Positions 5,787 to 7,004 of a stretch of DNA of 7,004 nt are shown piece by piece. The stretch's first letter is position 1. The number at the start of each line of letters is the position of its first letter. Below the pieces are notes generated by a model, which saw nothing but the letters and a program-made list of their open reading frames with translations, was not told the DNA's origin and searched no databases. Source of the DNA: a candidate division TA06 bacterium DG_78 (GTDB lineage: Bacteria; Hydrothermota; Tepidihabitantia; SM23-42). The position numbers and the translations under genes were made by a program. The stretch covers positions 1 through 7,004 of the forward strand of contig LJNI01000122.1 of the NCBI GenBank assembly GCA_001303225.1, read 5' to 3'.

Positions 5787-7004
5787 ATGTCGCGAATGAT
5801 AATTGACAACCGCTATAAAGTTTTAAGGAAAATTGGTTCTGGTGCGACGAGTAATGTGTATAAAGCCAGAGATTTAAAAAATAACACTATCATAGCCTTA
5901 AAAATACTATCAAAGACAAAGACCTCATCTGATGTCGTGCAACATTTCAGGAGAGAGTTCAGGCTGTTGGCTGATCTGCGCCATCCAAACCTCTGTTCAG
6001 TCTACGATTTTGGAATACTCAAGGACGGCAGAAGTTATTTTACTATGGATTACATTGAAGGCGATGATATTTTCACGGCAACAAGGGGATTAACATATGA
6101 AAAACTGTATCCCTTAATTGTTCAACTATGTCGAGTCTTAGAATATATCCACTCAAAGGGACTCATCCATTATGATATTAAACCGAGTAATGTTTTGATA
6201 GCAAAGGGAAAAGAGCAAGGAGCAGAGAGTAAAAAACCCTCTGCGCAGCGCCCTATGCTCCATGCGAAGTTATTGGACTTCGGTCTTACTGGCGAGCAGA
6301 AGACAAAAGATGGAACACTCATGAGAGGAACATTTCCCTATATTGCACCTGAAGTGATAAAGGGTCTGACAGTTGATCCGAGAGCTGATCTTTATTCCTT
6401 AGGAGTTCTGTTATATAAAATTTGTACAAGGAAATCATTCAAAACCGGCACAGAAACGAGTTTTGCAACCTTTCTTCAGCAACAACGAGAATGCGTGGCT
6501 GAGCCACCATCAAAATTTGTTAGTCGTATGCCAAAACGGTTAGAGCAATTGATCATACGATTGCTCAGTGCTGAACCTGCAGTGCGATTCAGCCGTGCAA
6601 ATGAGGTGATAGAAAAGATAAACAAATTTAGTCGTAAGCAGTTCGACCTTGAGACTGAGAAGACTATCGAAGGTTATCTCCTGAGCAGTCAGTTTGTAGG
6701 TCGAGAAAAGGAAATGGGAAAATTACAGTCACTCTATGAACAGATGCAACACGGCAACGGTAAGGTTGTCTTGATAACTGGCGAGGCAGGTATTGGCAAG
6801 AGCAGACTATTAAAGGAGTTTAAAACCATTACTCAGATGAAACGAAGTCACACGTTTATTGGTTATGTTCACAAGGATAAAACTGGACCATTAGAGCCAT
6901 TTCATGATATTTTTTGTGAACTCATTGACTATATTAAGAAAAGAGCTAATCTGTTTCAATCAAGGAAACACAAGCTTTCACTTGCTGTGTTATTTAAGAT
7001 GTTT
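5787..7004 (+). CDS. Serine/threonine protein kinase fused to AAA-type ATPase (N-terminal part)
   Basis: The frame runs off the window end with 406 codons visible. Residues about 8-280 form a Hanks-type kinase: glycine-rich loop IGSGATSNVY (16-25), ATP lysine K39 in ALKIL, helix-C E57, catalytic D130 and N135 in HYDIKPSN, DFG at 164-166, APE at 187-189 and D201. The usual HRD is HYD, so this is a non-RD kinase, but every catalytic residue is kept. An extra hydrophilic segment (about 140-160) sits between the catalytic loop and DFG. A second domain begins at FVGREKEM (303-310), with Walker A GEAGIGKSR at 332-340, typical of the AAA_16 ATPases of large STAND-like regulators. Such fusions often end in TPR repeats or sensor domains, which would lie beyond the window. 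No transmembrane segment is seen, so it is probably cytoplasmic. The targets are unknown. Confidence 0.9.
   Translation, partial: MSRMIIDNRYKVLRKIGSGATSNVYKARDLKNNTIIALKILSKTKTSSDVVQHFRREFRLLADLRHPNLCSVYDFGILKDGRSYFTMDYIEGDDIFTATRGLTYEKLYPLIVQLCRVLEYIHSKGLIHYDIKPSNVLIAKGKEQGAESKKPSAQRPMLHAKLLDFGLTGEQKTKDGTLMRGTFPYIAPEVIKGLTVDPRADLYSLGVLLYKICTRKSFKTGTETSFATFLQQQRECVAEPPSKFVSRMPKRLEQLIIRLLSAEPAVRFSRANEVIEKINKFSRKQFDLETEKTIEGYLLSSQFVGREKEMGKLQSLYEQMQHGNGKVVLITGEAGIGKSRLLKEFKTITQMKRSHTFIGYVHKDKTGPLEPFHDIFCELIDYIKKRANLFQSRKHKLSLAVLFKMF

Overview
The window holds six protein-coding genes, all on the + strand, with the first and last cut by the window edges. Gene density is high and coding DNA is AT-leaning. 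An MCE/MlaD-type protein implies a double-membrane (Gram-negative-type) cell. MutL keeps the endonuclease motifs found in bacteria that lack MutH. The large kinase-ATPase fusion is of a type I associate with deep-branching candidate phyla (FCB group or WOR-3-like lineages). That placement is a low-confidence inference from gene content, not from any marker gene or search.

Layout. Positions 1-609 encode the C-terminal part of an MCE/MlaD-type substrate-binding protein of a lipid ABC transporter. Positions 610-828 form an unusually GC-rich intergenic stretch with short direct and inverted repeats and no terminator. Positions 829-3817 look like one transcription unit: radA, then a soluble PIN-TRAM protein 21 bp later, then an M42 metallopeptidase that overlaps the PIN gene by 14 nt. 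The unit ends at a strong intrinsic terminator (3843-3872). Positions 3873-4019 form a compact regulatory region with a palindrome, a 20-bp-spaced direct repeat, an inverted repeat, and a promoter whose -35 lies inside a dyad. The mutL gene (4020-5666) follows with essentially no leader and ends at its own terminator (5689-5715). A perfect TTGACA-N17-TATAAT promoter then drives a serine/threonine kinase fused to an AAA-type ATPase (5787 to the window end).

Functional reading. radA (recombination, branch migration) and mutL (mismatch repair) are both genome-maintenance genes, but they lie in separate transcription units. The radA/PIN-TRAM pairing echoes the radA-disA-yacL neighbourhood known from Firmicutes, here without disA. 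The kinase-ATPase is probably a signalling protein unrelated to repair.

I see no RNA gene, CRISPR array, insertion sequence or phage gene, and no clear new multi-gene system. The most interesting signals are the apparently leaderless mutL transcript with its dense cis-elements, the PIN domain that lacks a usual catalytic acid, and the kinase with an altered HRD motif and a repeat-like insert.
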